Shown: piece after piece, positions 34,211 to 45,700 of the stretch
How the letters are laid out: each line of letters opens with the position of its first letter
Position numbering within the stretch: the stretch's first letter is position 1
Assembly: GCA_025738555.1 (NCBI GenBank)
Contig: JAOVFP010000009.1
Location: 4,712,001-4,776,000 of the forward strand
Reading direction: 5' to 3'
Length of the DNA: 64,000 nucleotides
From: Cyathus striatus
Taxonomy: Eukaryota > Basidiomycota > Agaricomycetes > Agaricales > Nidulariaceae
Notes under the pieces: model-generated
Database searches by the model: none
The model's input: only the letters and a program-made list of their open reading frames with translations
Told to the model about the DNA's origin: nothing
Translations under genes and position numbers: made by a program

Positions 34211-35450
34211 TTTTTTTTTTTTTTTTTAAAAAAAAAGTACTATAAAATGTTGGAACGGTTAATATAAGGTCTACTGTGAGAGTACTGAGTGGGAAATGAC
34301 TCGGGACAAGTGTCCGGAGATTGGGGAGGGAATGCCCCTGCTAAGGGGGTGTTCCCGGGAGGGCTCTGCGGCTATACTATGAAGATAAGGTAAACTGTAT
34401 ACGTCGTAAAAGGGGGCGTTTCAGGAGGCGGCTATTTTGAGTATGGCCGGTCCAGGCTAATCGTCGGGAGGGTCCCATTCTGGTAGAGTGCCCAGATTGC
34501 GGCGGAATCGCGTGGAGTCGTTGACGTATCGGAATAAGGCAGCAATGCGCTTGGGTTGGGCAAGGAGAAAGCGGAGTGTGAGGCGGCGGACTGGGATAGA
34601 GCAGCTCCGCGCCAAGGTGAGTCTAGCGGTGTTGAAAGACCGGCAGTGGAAGAGGAAGTGATCGACCGTTTCAGGTTTGTTGGCGCAAGCTGAGCAGAGG
34701 CGGCTGGGAGCCTTGCCAATGCGGTGGAGGTGGTGGTGTAGGGGGGCGTGTCCCGTGATAAGGAAAACGAGGACCGTCAATAGCTTACGAGGGAGTGAAA
34801 AGAATACACGTCGGAATTTCGGGATGGAGAGGTATGGCAAGTGTCTATTGACGCGGTGGAGTCGTATTGACGCACGCCACGTTACGGAGATGAGGTGGGT
34901 AAGCTGGGAGTAGTGGTATGCGCGGATGGCCGATTTATTAGCAGGGAGCGGTTTGTGTAGGCATCGGGGAAGGAGGTCCTGGTTACTGGATCCTTCTGTG
35001 ATAGCCCGCTTGGCCTCTTGGTCTGCGTGCTCATTTCCTGGAACATCCATGTGGCCAGGTACCCAGCACAAGTCGATGTGAGGGGGGGAGGCGAGAGGGA
35101 AGCGTTCCAGTAGACCATGTAGGAGGTCGAGGAACTTGTCAGTGATGGAGTGGCCAGAGTGAGAGTGGAAACTGCCTGCCGCAGAGAGAGGGAGGCTTGA
35201 TTATCCGCCGCGAAGGGTATGCGCGACATAGGTGGCGACAGTGGTGAAACTGGAGAAGGGGCTTTCGTGAAAAGAGCCTGTAGATGAGGTATAATAGGCG
35301 ACCGCAATAAAACAGTCAGCGGCACCAGAGGCGATGGAGCCAGCACCTCCCTCATTCGTACCGGCGGGCGAAATAGCCAATACATCATTCGTACCCGCTA
35401 GAGAAACAGCAAACACTGATAACGCACTCATTAGCGACATCTGAATGCTG
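34211..35450 (-). mobile_element. 5'-truncated non-LTR retrotransposon (LINE), RNase H end
   Basis: Minus-strand frame 35071-34457 starts within an RNase H domain (WVPGHMDVPGNEHADQEAKRA). It ends in the C-terminal Cys/His region (LCSACANKPETVDHFLFHC) typical of Tad-like fungal LINEs. Upstream the RNase H core is split between frames: ADNQASLSLR is in one frame and SGHSITDKFLDLLHGLL, joined to WVPGH, in another. A frameshift therefore lies near 35160-35200. About 250 bp of 3' flank follows the stop and ends at an A-rich tail on the minus strand (T-run at about 34212-34227 on plus). Reverse transcriptase and endonuclease are absent. The upstream edge abuts the regulatory-gene relic at about 35.45 kb. 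Confidence 0.7.
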
Positions 35451-36845
35451 GTACGAGTAACCTCCTCTTCCCGTTGCTTCTTCTTCCATAGCGCAAAGTA
35501 CTTGAGGGTGAGCTTGGCTTTGGGAACAGGAGTTGGTTGAAGCGGAGATGATGCTGATGATAGATAAGTGTCGTGTGGAATGAATGCTTCTCGTGACATT
35601 TCGGACAGGGGCGCAAGGGGAGATGATGGAGGCATGGACGGCAAAAGAGGAGTTGTCTCTTTTGGATATGGTTCCTGAGACAAGATGGGCGTAGCGGAGG
35701 CAATTGGGAGCAAGACTATACGCAATTGGTATGTCAGGAGAAGAGTGATGCTCATCCTGCCCATCTTAAACTTTGACACATCAACCATCAGTGATAATGG
35801 TATCATCAGCATAGGGGACAATAGCGAATGTTCGTCCTTCATATTAGGCAGGTGGTGTCGTGTATCAGGGAACGGCGAAGTCGGCAGTGGAGAATGATGC
35901 GGTGACGGTAGGGAAGTCAGAGGTGATAGTGGGGTGTCATTGCCGAATGGAAAGTCTCCCGTGCACTGAGGGCTTGGGGAAAGGGGAGATTTTGGCGTAG
36001 GGGAGGCAGAGTGTCCATAGGTGGACTTGGTGTTGAGAACGGTAGGTAGAGGACCTGGCAATGAAGCAATAGACGAGAATGATCTTCATGTAGGGGAATG
36101 GGAGATGGGTATCTCTCCTCTCCAAGACCATGAATCGAATGTGTGAGCGGAATGTCGAGCTCATCCATCTCTATGCCACCATCTCCAGACGCACACAGCT
36201 CCTCCATGGGTATCAGTGGATGGTCATGCAGCGATAAAGCCACCATAAGCGTATTCGGCGACAACACTTCCACCTCAGCCTTCTCTTCTTCTTCCCTCGG
36301 CAACTGGCTGACCTTGAACGAATCCCTACGCGTAAACACGCTCCAGCTCATTTGAGGTGACCCTTCTCCATGTCAGGATCAACATCCATGGCCCTCTCCC
36401 TGCATTTGCCCTTCCTGAGCTCCAGCCCAACTCTCAGCGTTTCCGAAATCGGTGCATTATTCAAGCCAATGATGGCGTAAGCGCCCGCGACTGACATTAC
36501 AAGTAACAACTTGGCAAAATGCATCAAGGGCGACGTTGCAGGAGGTGGGGGAAGTAGGCCAGTGTCGAGCTTGATTGTCAAAGGGCCAGCAACCACCACA
36601 TCACCTACAGAAAGAGGTCAGTAAAGAGTATGGGCATGAGCTTTAACAACTTACCTTTCTCAGTACCAATATTACCATCCACAACCTCAACTCGAAACCT
36701 ATTGATTACGTGGTCTGCAAAGGCGACGATGAGAAACGATAGAAGGACAGGTGGAGAGGAGGTATGAGAGGATGAGGTAGATGAGTAAGGAGGAAAGTTT
36801 AGAGTATTTATGGTTTTCTGCATAGTAGTTGCCCTCTCCAAGGAA
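35450..36845 (-). pseudogene. Decayed Pro/Ser-rich regulatory-type gene, copy 1
   Basis: The minus strand carries exons separated by a canonical intron (GTAAGTTG...TTCTGTAG, about 36604-36653). Beyond it come VVAGPLTIKLD, CRERAMDVDPDME, then after a frame change MSWSVFTRRDSFKVSQLPREEE, and further on SQEPYPKETTPLLPS, SASSPLQPTPVPKAKLT and a basic KYFALWKKKQREEE segment. The same blocks in the same order occur on the plus strand at 53.3-54.0 kb. The final basic motif reminds me of the C-terminal part of basidiomycete SET3-like proteins, but no SET or PHD domain is visible, so the identity is a guess. Frame changes and truncation by the LINE end mark it as dead. Confidence 0.45.
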
Positions 36846-37300
36846 GGCTACACCGCTCTAAAAGCATCTGCATGCAACACAGTATTAGAGCATATCATGC
36901 AGAAACCCATAAGCCTCCAAAGTCGTAAGGCTGAGTGACTCTGAGCTGCGAAAAATTTGCTGGCACAATCTTTGTTTGGAAAGCAAGCGAAATTAAATAC
37001 AGCCAAATAAGGCCATACTTTGGCATATTCATTGGAATCAATATCACAATCCTTTTGCACCAACATTAGCGCTCACACCTGCACAGATTGTGCAAAACAC
37101 GGAACGTCTCCTCGGAAATATGGCTAACGTTTCCTGATGTAAGTGGGCATTCGTCAATGTCCAGAATTTCCTTTCATTTATTTTACAGTGGCATATAGTT
37201 AACACGCATCTAGTACATAATACTCCTTAGAAATACATAGCAACTATCTTCTACCAAGTCCTGGGACTTTTCATGCTGTCAGACTCGATAATAGAAAACA
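36846..37300. other. Spacer, no recognised gene
   Basis: A minus-strand open piece at 36848-37066 (72 codons) shows no motif. The rest has no coding signal. Confidence 0.3.
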
Positions 37301-37302
37301 TG

Positions 37303-39568
37303 AGGAATTACTACGTACCCAAAAGTCTCCCCTGGAGCAAGAGGACAGACAGGAGTACCGTTATCCGCACCGACGAACGGGACGGTGTTGCTAAAGGATA
37401 CTTCAGTATAAAGAGGTTTAAACTATTGTCCTGCACCCACCCCCACCAGCTTCTGAGATTAGTCAATCTAATCTGAAGTCATTCGTTTCAGAAGAAAATC
37501 CATAAATTACAACTGTAATACTTACCGTGCCATTCTTGGGGAATTGCAGACAAAAGAATATTACCAAAATTAAAACAGCAAGGCCCGCATCAAGAGCGGC
37601 AGAGAGAACATCTGTACGTGTAGCCATTAGAAGGCATTCACTTGCGGAGAGTAATAATCCTTACAGTTGTACTTCGTCGACCAGGAGAAATGACGTCCGA
37701 AATTATATCTTCGATTAACATCCTCCGAGGAGTAGAAACGAATGTACCTTCGGATCACATACTGGAAGACGAAGCCGACAGCTCTAATGTTCCGTTTGAG
37801 CAACTGAAATTAAGGAGAATATCTAAATATACTTATGCCCATGAAACGTAGTTGATAGCAGTTGCGGGAGGGATGAGGCCAGTTCCGTTGAAAATGACGG
37901 GGCTGAGACCACAAAATTAGTTTGTGCCTCTTTTGTTATGACTAACTGCTTACAAGCTAAAATGCCGTCAGTCGTCGTTGCACATCAGCATGGCAAAGTA
38001 CTTACTTGATATATTTCAGGAGACTGTTCTTGTACATCTTACTCAACGCCCATGGAATAATAGGACAGATGGTACCGATAAGGAAGAAGAAGAACATTGA
38101 CAGGGCTGAAATAGCTCTGATGTCACCGAACAGAACAAACTTGAATTTGAACAATTACTTACGGTAATAAGTTTGTCCCTTCGAGAACTGTAGGCCAGGA
38201 CCAATAACACCCCACTGGAAAGATATTAGGCGCAATCCCATAGTTAGATTCAACGATGAACACTCACGATAATACTTGCAGTTTCGAATACCTCGGTACT
38301 TGGGCAGATGAAGCTGAAAAGTATCCGGTGAGGACATCAATTATCTGAAACAGCTCTCGTTTACATACCCATCCTTCTGGTGGGGATCACACATATTTGG
38401 AATATTGGTGAACATCCATGCTTGGACACCCAATTGAACTGTTCCGGCAACGATGGTGGCTGCTGCAACTTGACCCCAGAGCATTGGCCTTGGTGGCACT
38501 TTCATATTACGGCCAAGTTTGAAGTCAGATGCAAAGGCCAGTTCCTGAGCCATCGTGATGTAGCCCCAAGTCTTGAACATCATCATGGCTACTGGGCGTC
38601 GAGGTAAGGCATAGCCAATGATCAACTCGGTGATAACACTGGTAAATCATGTCAAGCGGGCATACGAAGAATCGCAAAAGATAAATTTACTTGAGACCAA
38701 TCTGCTGATTCGTAATAGCTTGGATCATTCCGACAGGGATGACATATGTAAATGCTACGAAAGTAGATGATCAGATTGTTGGAATCATCAGGAAGGTATT
38801 GTTGATACCAACCAATTATAAGCACTAGAATGAACGCCTATATAGGCATTTGACTTGGAAAAATGCTTTAGTCCTAGTATTAGAGGTAATCTACCTGAAA
38901 ACAAGCTCACGTTGGCCAGACTTCAATACTGATAATGCCGATGACAAACATGCTGATGAAGATGCAAAGATACCACCATTCGGGAACCTGAGAATATCTC
39001 GACATGAGGCACGCATGGATATCAGGCTGTTCAGACAGAGAACGACGGAATTGAGTCCAAATTTGCTTGCGGAAGTACAGGAACGCATGTATAAGTGTAG
39101 CTAAATATAATGAGTGAGTATCACGAAGTGAAATGAAAATGGATCAATGTAGAGCAGGCAGTTTGCCTGTACCGTAGAATCGGCCTCGTGTCGATTTTTA
39201 ATACTTAACTCATTTACATTTTTCTGTACCTATTTAAGTACAGTACTCGACGTTCTTTGAATATTAGGTTACTCTTCCCCCCTTTTTCACTTCTCAACGA
39301 ACCGAACGACAGACTAAAAGAAGCTATGGGTAAATCACGGTTAAATGATATGGTTGTTCTGAACATACCCATAAGATATGGCAAATATTGTTCTAGATGA
39401 TTGTAAGCTGTAAAAACATTTCTGCTTGATATATGTCACTTACGAGATGAACAGCGGGCTGTAGTTGTGGTATGCTTCGAGATCAATGGTAGAGTCCGGT
39501 TTGAGAATGCGTGAGACATTATAAGTGTAAGTGTTCATGGTATTATCATAAGACGTCCTTGAAGAGAT
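37303..39568 (-). pseudogene. Oligopeptide transporter (OPT family), 5'-truncated and damaged
   Basis: Exons on the minus strand give the C-terminal half of an OPT proton-coupled peptide transporter of the plasma membrane. In order they hold SRTSYDNT...EAYHNYSPLFIS (39568-39444), TIFAISYG (about 39390), LYFRKQIWTQ...QVPEWWYLCIF (39.1-38.9 kb), AITNQQIGLN, VITELIIGYALP, SDFKLGRNMKVPPRP, QFSKGQTYY, IGTICPIIPWAL, FNGTGLIPPAT, FQYVIRR, HFSWSTKYN, YVLSAALDAG and PKNGT. OPT proteins are usually about 750-800 residues, and here roughly the first 400 are missing, with unrelated sequence beyond about 39.57 kb. The intron between FQYVIRR and HFSW ends TTTCGG where AG is required (37697-37698), and about 255 bp of foreign-looking DNA sits at 39113-39368. 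A dead gene fragment is the best reading. Confidence 0.75.
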
Positions 39569-40040
39569 TCTATGGCAAATTAGGATGAAAGAGAGCACTA
39601 CACACAGAGTGCCATAAACATTATCTATTATAGGTAGTACAACGATCAAGAGCTACAGAAAAACCTCGTATAAAAACCAGAGAGAAATATGTGAAGAGAC
39701 TGGACTCTTCCTTGTTATCGATCCAACTAGCTAACTCTACATCTACCAAGGGATAGGGTCCTTCAACAAATTCTTCGCTTCTATCTTCCTTGCTGTAGTG
39801 TACGTGACCACTGCAAGTGCAGTACCGTGGCCCTCCAGTGCGGGGCGCGCCACCCATGGAACTGACCTGATTCCTCACCCTCATATCGAGGCATTCTATC
39901 CCGCTAGCACATTCGAGGTACATCGTTTTAGGTCAGCCCTGGTTAATCACCAGTGAAACTTTTTAATAAACGACTTTCATAGACTTTTGGTGACGGTATG
40001 AACCATCGCGATTTCATTCGCACAATCTCCGTCAGCAATT
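39569..40040. other. Sequence upstream of the OPT break, unrecognised
   Basis: A 100-codon minus-strand open piece (39621-39923) has no family resemblance and does not match an OPT N terminus. It probably belongs to whatever joined the truncated transporter. Confidence 0.3.
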
Positions 40041-40411
40041 GGTAAAAAAACTTACAGCTTATAGAGCTTGTGGGGCTGGCGAGACACACATTCACAAGTT
40101 CTATAAGTTCGGACCGGCGCCCGAGCGCCTACACAAGTTCAAACCACCGAGTTATTAAAGATAATATTGTGCAATTAACAGTGTCAGTGATTATCGACGT
40201 ATTTATAAATGAAATAAGAACAAGGAATGTCTAATGAGACAGAGAAATGAGTGTCCTCTGGGAGTGAATGGTAGTGAGCCACATGAGCAAGCCATAAGCG
40301 AGTGATCGGAAAATGGGAACTTGTGGAACTTGTGAATGTCCTGATTAGGACGCTTTTAGAACTTGTCAGGGCTTGTACAAGCCGCCACAAGTTGTTACAA
40401 GTTTTTTTACC
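40041..40411. mobile_element. Small inverted-repeat element (about 371 bp)
   Basis: The left end GGTAAAAAAACTT (40041) is mirrored by AAGTTTTTTTACC at the right end (40411). Inside, the words ACAAGTT and ACTTGT are concentrated near both ends, for example ATTCACAAGTTCTATAAG near 40090 and AACTTGTGAATG near 40333. This is a MITE-like structure with subterminal ACAAGTT repeats and no ORF. A target duplication was not identified. It abuts the larger element that begins at 40418. Confidence 0.55.
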
Positions 40412-40417
40412 GACTCC

Positions 40418-41376
40418 CACTGCGTGCACGCCTCGATATTTCAATGTGAAATAGCTTTGAAATATCGTGGAAATATTCTTTATATTACATCATTATTTCG
40501 CTTTGTAATACTCTTACAATTCACATACGATATTTCTCACATATTTGAAAGTCACAATAACAAAGAAATATTGAAACCCGGATCCCCATTTTCTTTGAAA
40601 TCCTTTATTCAATATTTCAAAGGTTTTTCACCTATGAAATAACAATGAAATATTTATTTGGGTAGTCACAATGAGCTTTGTCTACCATTGTCTTATCTTT
40701 GTGACATATGTCACAAGGTTCTTATCTAAGAGATCTTAGCAAGATCTTAGTCACAGTGGCATTGTGACATATGTCATGGTCATCACACTTGTCCCACAGT
40801 GTCACAGTTGTCACAGTTGTCGCAGTTGTCACAGTTGTCGCAGTTGTCACGCTTGTCACACTTGTCGCAGTCGTCGCAGTCGTCACAGTCGTCACAGTCG
40901 TCACAGTCGTCGCAGTCATCACAGCTGTCCCACAGTGTCACATATGTCGCAGTCGTCACACTTCTCACAACTGTGACGACTGTAATATCTGTGACAACTG
41001 CGACAACTCTGCGACAGGTGTGACAACTGTGACAACTGCGACAACTACGACTGCGACAAGTGTGACACTGTGGGACACCGTGACATATGTCACAAAGATA
41101 AGACAATGGTAGACAAAGCTCATTGTGACTACCCAAATAAATATTTCATTTTTATTTCATAGGTGAAAAACCTTTGAAATATTGAATAAAGGATTTCAAA
41201 GAAAATGGGGATCCGGGTTTCAATATTTCTTTGTTATTGTGACTTTCAAATATGTGAGAAATATCGTATGTGAATTGTAAGAGTATTACAAAGTGAAATA
41301 ATGATGTAATATAAAGAATATTTCCATGATATTTCAAAGCTATTTCACATTGAAATATCGGGACATGCACGCAGTG
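40418..41376. mobile_element. CACTA-like MITE, 959 bp, with about 297-bp terminal inverted repeats
   Basis: The left arm 40418-40715 and right arm about 41080-41376 are near-identical inverted repeats, starting CACTGCGTGCA and continuing through CGATATTTCAATGTGAAAT. The element is flanked by TCC on both sides (40415-40417 and 41377-41379), a candidate 3-bp target duplication. CACTR termini with 3-bp duplications are hallmarks of the CACTA (EnSpm/CMC) superfamily. No transposase is present, so it is non-autonomous. The centre is a GTCACAGTTGTCGCAG-type tandem array. The right end lies next to a fungalysin fragment. Confidence 0.75.
40741..41080. repeat. GTCACAGTC-type array at the core of the MITE
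   Basis: Units of about 9 bp (GTCACAGTT, GTCGCAGTC and variants) run rightwards to about 40970. Then the complementary form (TGTGACAACTGCGAC) runs to about 41080, so the array itself is a quasi-palindrome that continues the fold-back of the terminal arms. Open frames across it on both strands are repeat artefacts. Confidence 0.75.
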
Positions 41377-41397
41377 TCCTGATGTCGTTTGTCGGTC

Positions 41398-41865
41398 GAT
41401 TCATCGACTATTACGTTCAAATCTGGATTCCCTGATGTTGCATGATGTTGCAAAGCACGCTTTTCTTAAACAGGCTCACGTAAGTATTTTTATTCATCGC
41501 ACATCACATTGATTGTTAATCCTTCTTTTAAAGAACAGGATTCCATTTGACAACGCGGTTGCAAATGTCGCCTTCAACAATCAGGGTTCTATTCTACCTC
41601 GGGATCTATGCGAACGTGACTTCCAGGTTGTCTCTTTCCGATCCTCTTTTGTCTTGTCCTAACTCATATCAATTTTAATGGAATGCATTCATATACTGTC
41701 TTATAGCGAATATCGCCTCCATCAATTACAACTGATGCTGCTATTTCATTCGCTAAGAAGGCTTTGAACAGAATGTTCAATCAGAACCTACCCACACTCA
41801 AATTCCTTGTCAAGGAAGACAACACCACTGCTCTAAAATATTTGCGTGTGTTGTCTGGTCTTTGA
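41398..41865 (+). pseudogene. Fungalysin (M36 metallopeptidase) propeptide fragment
   Basis: Three exons fit in phase: about 41398-41479 (ending HAFLKQAH), 41534-41626 (NRIPFDNAVANVAFNN...) and 41707-41865. Introns of 54 and 80 bp have GT-AG ends. The joined HAFLKQAH-NRIPFDNAVANVAFN motif and the later TTDAAISFAKKAL...PTLKFLV match the N-terminal FTP/propeptide region of secreted fungal M36 proteases. That region folds and inhibits the enzyme. The zinc-binding HExxH catalytic domain is absent and a TGA follows soon after. The 5' side is cut about 20 bp from the CACTA-like MITE. It is a truncated relic with no expected protease activity. Confidence 0.7.
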
Positions 41866-42209
41866 TGCTTAACATGTTATGTTTGCGTGTCAAAAAGTAT
41901 TAAGTATTAAATATAAGTATTATACAAGTGAATAAACTAGTCTATGAGTTGAGGGAATAATGTGATGCACGGGAGGGAGGGTCGCAAAGGGGCAGACATT
42001 GGAATCCTGTACCGAATTGAGGTAGTGGTCGTCAAGCTGGACTTTGGATGTTGATATGAGAGCGCTCCTTGTATGTGGTGTGCGGTAGAGAGGATGGAAG
42101 CCAGCGAGAGAGGGCAGAGTCTGCAGGCCTCAGCCATGGTGACCAGAGACGAGTACTCCTCATACTAGTCTTTGTCTACGAGCTGACCACTGAGGCCGAC
42201 CGCAAGAAT
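41866..42209. other. Spacer before the minisatellite
   Basis: No coding signal on either strand. Sequence becomes GA-rich towards 42200. Confidence 0.3.
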
Positions 42210-42960
42210 ATAGGAGGGGGAGAGGGCTAGATGGCATGAAGGGGGAGACGGTGTCGTGCTAGTGACGACGAGAGAGGAGGGGGATAGCGTAGAAGGGAGA
42301 CAGTATGTCACGCCAACGATGATGAGATAGTGAGGGGATCGCGTGAAGGCGGCGTCGTGCTAACCACAATGAGAGAGGAGGGGGATGACGTGAAGAGGGA
42401 GATGGCGTGTCATGCCAGCAACGATGAGAGAGGAAGGGGATGGCATGGAGAGGGAGACAGTGTGTCATGCCAACAATGACAAGACAGGAGGCAGATGGCG
42501 TGGTGAGGAGACGGCATTGTGCCAACGACGAGAGAGGAGGCAGATGGCATGAAACAGGAGACGGCATGTCTTGCCAACGATGACGAGACAGAAGGATGGT
42601 GTGGAGAGGGAGACGTCCTCGTGTCAATGAAGACGAGATGGGAGGGAATGGCACGAAAGGGGAGACAGTGCACTATGCCAATGAAGACGTCAGAGGGAGA
42701 TAGCGTGGAGAGGGAGATGACGTGATGTCCAGATGATGATGGGAGAGTGGAGAGGAGACAACATGCCGATGGCCATAAGAGAAGAGGAGGATGACATAGA
42801 ACTGAGACAGTGTCGTGCCATGACGATGAGAGAAAAGGGGATGTAGGAGATGGCATGTGTGCCAATGACAATGAGAGAGTAGGGAGATGGTGTGAAGAGG
42901 GTGACGGCACACATGCTAACAAAGACGAGAGAAGGGGGATGGCGTGAAGAGGACTGGTGA
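42210..42960. repeat. Degenerate minisatellite, 47-55 bp units
   Basis: At least a dozen units follow the pattern GAGAGAGGAGGGGGATGGCGTGAAGAGGGAGACGGTGTGTCATGCCAACGATGAC in shortened or altered forms. Clear unit starts fall near 42267, 42320, 42370, 42425, 42480, 42529, 42584 and 42634. The purine-rich plus strand makes long open frames on the minus strand that have no protein meaning. Units are strongly diverged. Confidence 0.75.
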
Positions 42961-43156
42961 TGCGATGTTGGGCCGCTGGTACATCAAGGGGGGTAGTGGG
43001 TGGAGGATGCACAAGAGGGAGATGGCGTAGAGATCCCAGTGCCACGACGATCAGAGGGCGATTGGGGTCCCTGGTGCGCATCAAATGGCGGTAGTGAGTC
43101 AGCTTGGGTAGCCAGTTGGGAGACACGGTGGCAATGGCTAGGGGGAGACAACCTCA

Positions 43157-44420
43157 CTATGTAGCGAGGGGTGAATATGGTGGCGACAACCAACCAGCCA
43201 GGAGGAGGCAGAAGGATTGAGGGGAGCTTATGCATTCGATTTTGCCATTCCTCACTAACACCACACCACTGGTCTTGGATAGATTGTTGTCTCCATCACC
43301 ACCCAAGAGAGCTTCAACCTCTCCTCGTTCATCCCTTCCCCACACACTTGAAATATTCACAAATCTCACAAACAACTTCGCCTTCCTCCCTTGAAGCGGA
43401 AGTACACCCTCCCACTCAACAGCCTCCCTTGCCTCTTTATCAAAGTTCGGCACCTTAGGCAACTACTGGAAGTTCTTTGATTTCGAGAGTGGTTTCAGGT
43501 TGGCCGGTTATGGGATTCCATCTATGAATACATTTACTAGTGTTGCTCCTAGCGTGAAAGGGTGCGAGTCCTAAATTACAATATCTTCGTGATCGCTAGT
43601 GCTGTTGTTCGTAGGAGGGATGAAGGAGGACATACCAATGTCATAGCCTTTGGCTATGGTCCCAACCTTGATGACCCACTCCCGCAGCGCGTGCAGGAGT
43701 CGAAGTAACAGACGCTAAAGCAAGGCCTGGATTGAGACCGTAGAAGAACGCTTGTTGGGCTTCGTAGAGCAGGTAGCGCAAGTAAAGGGCTGGATAATCG
43801 GACTAGTTGCATTCAGTATTCAATATGATACGATGGAAAGGTGGTGGAGCACCTTCATAATGACTGGAATCCCATGCTCAGCCAGAACACGAGGGGCGAA
43901 CTCGGATCCTCGGTATGCTTCTCTCTCTTTCCTACAATTCAATCAGCAACGTATTATAGATGTGAAAAGGGGTAGATGTACTTGAAGTTAGCAGAGGGAG
44001 TAATTGAAGGTGCGCCTCCCTATAATGCACTTATGAGCACTGGTCGGAAATCGGGAAAGGGGACGACATACCCAAGCTTTCTTTAGAAGATCAGGAACGA
44101 GATACGTTTCTCCTGCATGGTGGAAGGACACTACTGGGAAGTTGAACTCCTGCGAATTATTGAACTGGTGGGGCTCGCAGCGAAGAGATGAAATGAGGGG
44201 GTGAAGAACAGGGTGTTGATGGCTATTGGACAGGGAGCACAGAGCGATGTAGACCGACTACATAGAGAACAAGGAGGGGTTAGCTGAGCACACCAGGAGT
44301 ACGACATTTGGCTTACATGCACACATAATGCTATTTCCAATGGTCTCCAGGGCGGTATGGTAGACTTGAGGGACACTTGACGGTACAGTAGGTTGAAGCG
44401 GAGGGGCGATGTTGTAGCCT
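43157..44420 (-). pseudogene. CE9-like amidohydrolase (metallo-dependent hydrolase), decayed
   Basis: Pieces of one protein appear in order on the minus strand but in changing frames. They are QEFNFPVVSFHHAGETYLVPD (about 44.1 kb), EAYRGSEFAPRVLAEHGIPV (43.9 kb), RYLLYEAQQAFFYGLNPG and LALASVTSTPA (43.75 kb), LGATLVNVFIDGIP (43.5 kb), VPNFDKEAREAVEWEG (43.45 kb) and VVLVRNGKIECI (43.25 kb). This is the C-terminal part of the fungal composite-domain amidohydrolases related to CE9 deacetylases. Their substrate in mushrooms is not settled. Frameshifts and stops between almost all blocks make it a clear pseudogene. Sequence beyond 44.42 kb no longer matches. Confidence 0.7.
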
Positions 44421-45061
44421 ACGAAGGGGACCGAAACAAAGAGAGGGCAGCGTCATATCTGACGACGATACAACATCACTACATTGTTTGGTTTAAGCAT
44501 CTGTACACAACAAATAAAATTTTCGTACCTTACCTAAGCGCAGGGAAGAGGACCGAGAGAGAGCAAGAGGCGGGAGAGTGATGAGCAGGCCATCACGACG
44601 ATGAGGGAAGGAATAAGCGACGATGGCAACGATGGGGGATGCCGGTTGGTGTCGATGTGCCGAGGTACCGAGATCTCCACGATCCCCGCGTTAACGATGC
44701 CTTATGTAAGCATCCTATAGTCCGAAATCCCCTCTAATTAGAGGGGACAAAGTCGCTCCTGTCAACTCTTGAAGCAGGCCTTGAGCCCTACCGAAGTCAC
44801 ATGACATGACGATTAGCACTCCTGTTTTTCCCCCTCTCGCTTTCCCATTACACGCCCCTTCCTCACTATCCCCTGTTCTTTGCTCCACCTCTGCTCTTTG
44901 CTCCGCCTGTGACATACACCCCCTCTGATTATTCCTTTGTGGAGTGCCATCTTTTGATGATGCGTTGGTGAGTTGTATGCATGCGATGTATCGTGGATGG
45001 CGTTTGGCTTACACTTTTTTTGGTTTAGAGTTATGCCAAGTAGACGAAAGAAGAGAAGAAT
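44421..45061. other. Spacer between two transporter/hydrolase relics
   Basis: Two overlapping minus-strand open pieces (44715-44915 and 44813-45115) show no recognised motif. Nothing else is supported. Confidence 0.3.
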
Positions 45062-45700
45062 ATGACTAGAAAAGATAAGACTGAACATATAGAGACGAGA
45101 ACAACAACGGAACATTCAACGCCTGCGAATACGAGTTTGAAAGTTGCTTCTTCGCCTGTTGAAGATGGTAGTTCTTTCAAGCGGTACAAGTCGCGTTTGG
45201 AGGAGTACGAAGGGAACGACAGGCAGCCTTTCTTGTTGGCTTCTACCGAGGTGAAGCTTTTAGGTATTGTTGTGGTGAGTTTCTCACTTCTTGGTGTTTT
45301 CGTTGGGAGGTGGATGCGCTGCTGGCAGGGTTGGACGGATCGATACGGCTGAATTGGACTCCAGGTAGTCCAGCTACGGTATCATCCAGGCTAAACACCA
45401 CCCAATTCACCCAGCATCTCCTCCCCTCCAAAAATATCCTTGCTAACTCTTCACGTTGACAGGTTGGCTTCTTCCTCGATGGTATGCGTCGCAGCATTCA
45501 TCGTCAACGTGTGTTTTTCTGCATTTTCTGTCTATTTTTGGTATCTGACCTGGTTTGGCAAATATAGCCTGTTGTAACGATGTTGTAGTATAGGCTGTAT
45601 GGCGGTGACCATTTTCCCGCGAATTTGGAGGATTTTGTAAAGGCGAGCGCTAATATTGGAAGTGTCATTGGACAGTTTGTGTTTGGTATTCGACTGCCAA
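45062..45700 (+). pseudogene. PHO84-type phosphate transporter (MFS), N-terminal fragment
   Basis: Exon 45062-45274 ends in a segment TEVKLLGIV. After a 188-bp intron-like gap, VGFFLD follows at 45463, then a frame change before a FIVN-like end. After another intron, exon 45568 onward reads PVVTML, a TAG stop, then YRLYGGDHFPANLEDF and VKASANIGSVIGQFVFG. These are the first transmembrane helix (xVGFFLDAYD), loop and second helix of fungal proton:phosphate symporters. Similarity ends at about 45.70 kb, so the other ten helices are missing. The frameshift at the DAYD site and the TAG make it non-functional. Confidence 0.7.

Noticed and set aside
40722..41136. Long Thr/Val-, Ser- or Cys-rich proteins on both strands across the MITE core
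   Set aside because: They are translations of a 9-bp tandem array in several frames; no unique sequence or gene structure supports them.
42259..43126. 238- and 131-codon Ser/His/Pro-rich proteins on the minus strand
   Set aside because: They coincide with the purine-rich minisatellite and have no composition or motif beyond the repeat.
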